Below, piece by piece: positions 5,742 to 8,236 of a stretch of DNA of 8,236 nt; position 1 is the first letter of the stretch, and each line of letters opens with the position of its first letter. The notes beneath the pieces were generated by a model. That model made no database searches. It had not been told where the DNA came from and was given only the letters and a program-made list of their open reading frames with translations. The translations under genes were made by a program, and so were the position numbers. The stretch is from CAYQTO01 sp964420455 (lineage in GTDB: Bacteria > Sumerlaeota > Sumerlaeia > SLMS01): NCBI GenBank assembly GCA_964420455.1, contig CAYQTO010000162.1, positions 1-8,236 on the forward strand, written 5' to 3'.

Positions 5742-6776
5742 ATGAGTGTTGATATCGAGGCCCTTGGCGCCGAGGTGGAGCAGTTCGCGGAACTGATCCA
5801 GAAGGTGGGAGGTGAAATCGGGAAGGTGGTTGTCGGGCAGAAGTACATGGTCGACCGCCTGCTGATCGGCCTGTTTTCCAACAACCACGTGCTGCTGGAG
5901 GGCGTGCCAGGGCTGGCGAAGACGTTGGCGTGCAAGAGCATGGCCCGGGTGGTGAGCGCGGGCTTCTCGAGGGTCCAGTTCACGCCGGACCTGCTGCCCG
6001 CAGACGTGATTGGCACCCTTGTGTACAACCAGCGGGATCAGTCCTTCGAGCCGAAGCTCGGGCCGATCTTCTCGAACATCATTCTGGCAGACGAAATCAA
6101 CCGGGCTCCGGCCAAGGTGCAGTCCGCCTTGCTCGAGGCAATGCAGGAACGCCAGGTGACGATCGGCGACAAGACGTACAAGCTCGAGGATCCGTTCATG
6201 GTGCTCGCGACCCAGAACCCGCTCGAGCAGGAAGGGACCTACCCCCTCCCGGAAGCGCAGGTGGACCGATTCCTGTTCAAGCTGCGGATCGATTACCCGG
6301 CACGACACGAGGAGGAGATCATCCTGGACAACATGACGTCGGTGTCGCGGCCGGGGGGGGCCTTCGCCTCGCTGCCGGAGATCGAGCCGGTGATTGATCC
6401 GAAGCAGATTTCCGCCGCCCGCGACCTGATCGACCGCCTGTACATCGATGGCAAGGTGAAGGCGTATATACTCAACATTGTCGGGGCCACCCGCGACCCG
6501 AACGCCTATCGGGTGACGTTCCGGTCCCTGGACAACCGGCCGCTCGAACAGGTGATCGCCGTCGGCGGGAGTCCCCGCGCGTCGATTGCGCTGGTGGTTG
6601 CGGCAAAGACCCACGCGTTCCTCCGCGGGCGCGCCCACGTGACGCCGGACGACGTGAAGGCCATCGGCGCGGACGTCCTTCGCCATCGTCTCCAGGTGAC
6701 CTTCGAGGCGGAGGCCGAGGAGATCACCCCGGACCTGGTGGTGCGCCAGATTTTCGACCAGATCGAAGTCCCCTGA
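5742..6776 (+). CDS. moxR: MoxR-family AAA+ ATPase
   Basis: The 344-residue cytoplasmic ATPase carries the full MoxR signature: Walker A GVPGLAKT (54-61), Walker B ILADEIN (114-120), RAPAKVQSALLEAMQE (121-136), sensor 1 in ATQNP (156-160), PLPEAQVDRF (168-177) with the likely arginine finger region, and sensor 2 GGSPRAS (275-281). Residues 205-344 make the C-terminal AAA lid. MoxR proteins act as chaperone-like assembly or activation factors for partners with von Willebrand A domains, and here such a partner follows after 3 bp. An in-frame GTG at 5730 would add four residues (MTKR), but the ribosome site favours ATG 5742. A run of eight G (6353-6360) lies in the codons for PGG. Length is normal for the family and nothing is missing. 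Confidence 0.96.
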   Translation: MSVDIEALGAEVEQFAELIQKVGGEIGKVVVGQKYMVDRLLIGLFSNNHVLLEGVPGLAKTLACKSMARVVSAGFSRVQFTPDLLPADVIGTLVYNQRDQSFEPKLGPIFSNIILADEINRAPAKVQSALLEAMQERQVTIGDKTYKLEDPFMVLATQNPLEQEGTYPLPEAQVDRFLFKLRIDYPARHEEEIILDNMTSVSRPGGAFASLPEIEPVIDPKQISAARDLIDRLYIDGKVKAYILNIVGATRDPNAYRVTFRSLDNRPLEQVIAVGGSPRASIALVVAAKTHAFLRGRAHVTPDDVKAIGADVLRHRLQVTFEAEAEEITPDLVVRQIFDQIEVP

Positions 6777-6779
6777 CCC

Positions 6780-7667
6780 ATGCCCCTGCCCGAGCTGCTC
6801 GAGGACGCCGCCGACGTCCGAAAACTCGAGATCATGACCCGCCGCATCGTCAACAACGTGATGGCGGGCGAGTATCACTCGGCCTTCAAGGGGCAGGGGA
6901 TGGAATTCGACGAGGTGCGCGAGTACCTCCCTGGGGACGACATCCGCTTCATCGACTGGAACGTGACGGCGCGGACCGGTGATCCGCACATCAAGAGGTA
7001 CATCGAGCAGCGCGAGCTGACGGTGTTCTTCGCCGTGGACGTGTCGGCTTCGTCGCTCTTCGGCTCGGTGCGGCGGCGCAAGCGTCCCCTCGCGGCGATC
7101 GTCACCGCGGTGCTCGCCTTCTCCGCCATCCGCAACAACGACCGGGTCGGACTGATGCTCTTCAGCGACCAGGTCGAGCGATTCGTGCCGGCAAAGAAGG
7201 GCCGCAAGCATGCCCTTCGCGTCATCACCGAACTGATCCACGAACCCGAGCACCGGGGGACGGATCTGTCCGCGGCGTTGCAGACGCTCAACCGCCTGCA
7301 GCGCCGCAAGTGCATCGTCTTCCTCCTTTCCGACTTCCAGGCGACGGACATCCGTCGCTCGCTCGCGGTGACCGCCCGGCGCCACGACCTGATTGCCATC
7401 TCCATCACCGACCCCCGCGAGATGACCGTGCCCAATGTGGGGCTGCTGACGCTGGAAGATGCGGAGACCGGCGAGGTGCGCACGATCGATACGGCAAGCC
7501 GGCGGGTGCGGACGGCGCTGGAGACACGGCTGCGTGAACGGCGGGGAAACGTCCGGCGCCTCCTCAGCTCGCTCAAGATCGACCACATCGAGTTGCGCAC
7601 GGACCAGGACTTCTCGGTGCCGCTGGTGAACTTTTTCACGGCGCGGATCCGGAGGGCGGGCGGATGA
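6780..7667 (+). CDS. DUF58 protein with a von Willebrand A-like MIDAS
   Basis: The 295-residue soluble protein matches the DUF58 family usually encoded directly after moxR. The hallmark stretch GMEFDEVREYLPGDD (40-54) followed by IRFIDWNVTART (55-66) is present. The VWA-like part follows, with the metal-binding DVSAS (Asp87, Ser89, Ser91), Thr161 in RGTDLS, and Asp185 in LLSDF. There is no N-terminal membrane helix, as in the short DUF58 type. In known systems this protein is a probable MoxR partner or adaptor; its exact biochemical role is not established. The ATG lies only 3 bp after the moxR stop, with no strong ribosome site, which suggests translational coupling. The next gene starts in an ATGA overlap with this stop codon. 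The family call is firm. Confidence 0.93.
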   Translation: MPLPELLEDAADVRKLEIMTRRIVNNVMAGEYHSAFKGQGMEFDEVREYLPGDDIRFIDWNVTARTGDPHIKRYIEQRELTVFFAVDVSASSLFGSVRRRKRPLAAIVTAVLAFSAIRNNDRVGLMLFSDQVERFVPAKKGRKHALRVITELIHEPEHRGTDLSAALQTLNRLQRRKCIVFLLSDFQATDIRRSLAVTARRHDLIAISITDPREMTVPNVGLLTLEDAETGEVRTIDTASRRVRTALETRLRERRGNVRRLLSSLKIDHIELRTDQDFSVPLVNFFTARIRRAGG

Positions 7668-8236
7668 GGCGTTTCCTTGTCTATACGGTGCTGGCGATGG
7701 CGCTGCTGTTTGCGGGGGCGGCGGTTGCCCAGAATCCGGCGCCCGCCGAGAGCGGGGAAGACGCACCGCGGCAGGCGCGGCTGAGGGTCGAGAAGGAAAC
7801 CGCCGAGGTCGGCGAACGCGTCGACATGGTGCTGACACTTCCGATCGCGGGCGAGTTCGAAGACGTGTCCTTCGAGTTGCCTGAGGAGCAGCGGGACGCG
7901 GTGTATGTCGGGACCAAGGAGCGGGACGGCAGCGACCGCTATCGGATCGAACTGCGACCGCTGCGGGCAGGGACGGTGACCATCGGGCCGGCGAAGGTGA
8001 GCGTGATCCCGGAGGGCGGGGGCACCCCGCTGGACCTGTCGACGGAAATCGTCTCGCTGGAGGTGGCAGCGCCCCAAGGCGAGGCGAACCCGGAAGCGGT
8101 GAAGGGGTACACGGACCCGCTCATGGTGCCTTTCAACTACTTCTGGCGCAACCTGCTGTTCCTTGCGGGGATCCTTCTGGGCCTGTTCCTCCTGGCGGCG
8201 CTCCTTCTGCTCGCCGTGTGGTGGCTCTCGCGCGAG
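7664..8236 (+). CDS. Secreted, membrane-anchored protein of the MoxR operon (BatD/DUF4381-like), 3' end missing
   Basis: A frame of 191 codons runs without a stop to the window edge, so the C-terminus is absent. Residues 1-22 are a signal peptide (cleavage probably after AVA). Residues 36-136 are beta-rich and Ig-like, with V43-E-K-E-T-A-E-V-G-E-R-V at the start of the domain and LRPLRAGTVTIGP at 98-109. This recalls BatD-type oxygen-tolerance proteins, in which such lines are common. Residues 161-188 form a transmembrane helix, beyond which a cytoplasmic part begins. The start is well fixed: GGAGG at 7651-7655 lies 8 nt upstream and the ATG overlaps the DUF58 stop as ATGA. Position and topology fit a BatD or DUF4381 protein that would work with VWA membrane proteins encoded further right. 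The specific family is inferred from context more than from motifs. Confidence 0.75.
   Translation, partial: MRRFLVYTVLAMALLFAGAAVAQNPAPAESGEDAPRQARLRVEKETAEVGERVDMVLTLPIAGEFEDVSFELPEEQRDAVYVGTKERDGSDRYRIELRPLRAGTVTIGPAKVSVIPEGGGTPLDLSTEIVSLEVAAPQGEANPEAVKGYTDPLMVPFNYFWRNLLFLAGILLGLFLLAALLLLAVWWLSRE

Noticed and set aside
5705..5752. A 15-codon mini-gene starting at ATG 5705 and overlapping the moxR start
   Set aside because: It has no ribosome site and a composition no different from chance; a leader-peptide role cannot be supported.
5643..7838. A 731-codon open frame antisense to moxR, the DUF58 gene and neighbours
   Set aside because: It overlaps three confidently assigned genes, has a His/Arg/Asp-rich composition typical of the reverse of GC-rich coding DNA, and shows no domain.

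Overview
The window is a high-GC (clearly above 60% by eye), gene-dense stretch of bacterial chromosome with six protein genes, the last cut by the right edge. A secreted HtrA-type serine protease and an envelope-type MoxR/DUF58 operon point to a diderm bacterium. GC-rich extragenic palindromes at the left edge resemble dispersed repeats I associate with PVC-group genomes (Planctomycetes/Verrucomicrobia and relatives). That placement is a weak inference; no rRNA, tRNA or other marker gene is present to test it.

Layout. Positions 1-231 are non-coding and carry two strong palindromes. A minus-strand gene (232-1290) encodes an unusual fusion: an N-terminal low-molecular-weight protein-tyrosine-phosphatase (LMW-PTP)-like fold whose catalytic cysteine is replaced by serine, then an unrecognised middle region, a charged helical linker and a C-terminal DnaJ-type J domain with an intact HPD motif. 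Across a 201-bp divergent intergenic region, a plus-strand GTG-initiated gene (1492-3948) encodes a large, probably cytoplasmic 818-residue protein. It has a beta-rich N-terminus, an alpha/alpha-barrel-like (six-hairpin-glycosidase-like) centre and a disordered C-terminal tail.

After a 172-bp gap with a possible ECF-sigma-type promoter comes an htrA-type periplasmic protease (4121-5689) with an intact His/Asp/Ser triad and two PDZ domains separated by an acidic linker. Then follows a tightly packed operon: moxR AAA+ ATPase (5742-6776), a DUF58 protein with a von Willebrand A-like MIDAS motif (6780-7667, 3-bp gap), and the start of a secreted, membrane-anchored protein (7664 to beyond the window, ATGA overlap) that sits where BatD/DUF4381-like proteins usually lie.

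How the genes may work together. MoxR, DUF58 and the membrane-anchored partner are a well-known chaperone-like module linked to the envelope. The HtrA protease directly upstream, only 52 bp away, may be transcribed with it and would give a protease-plus-chaperone envelope set. The J-domain fusion to the left is also a protein-quality-control gene, but it is divergently oriented, so any shared role is inference. The most unusual item is the catalytically dead LMW-PTP fused to a J domain.
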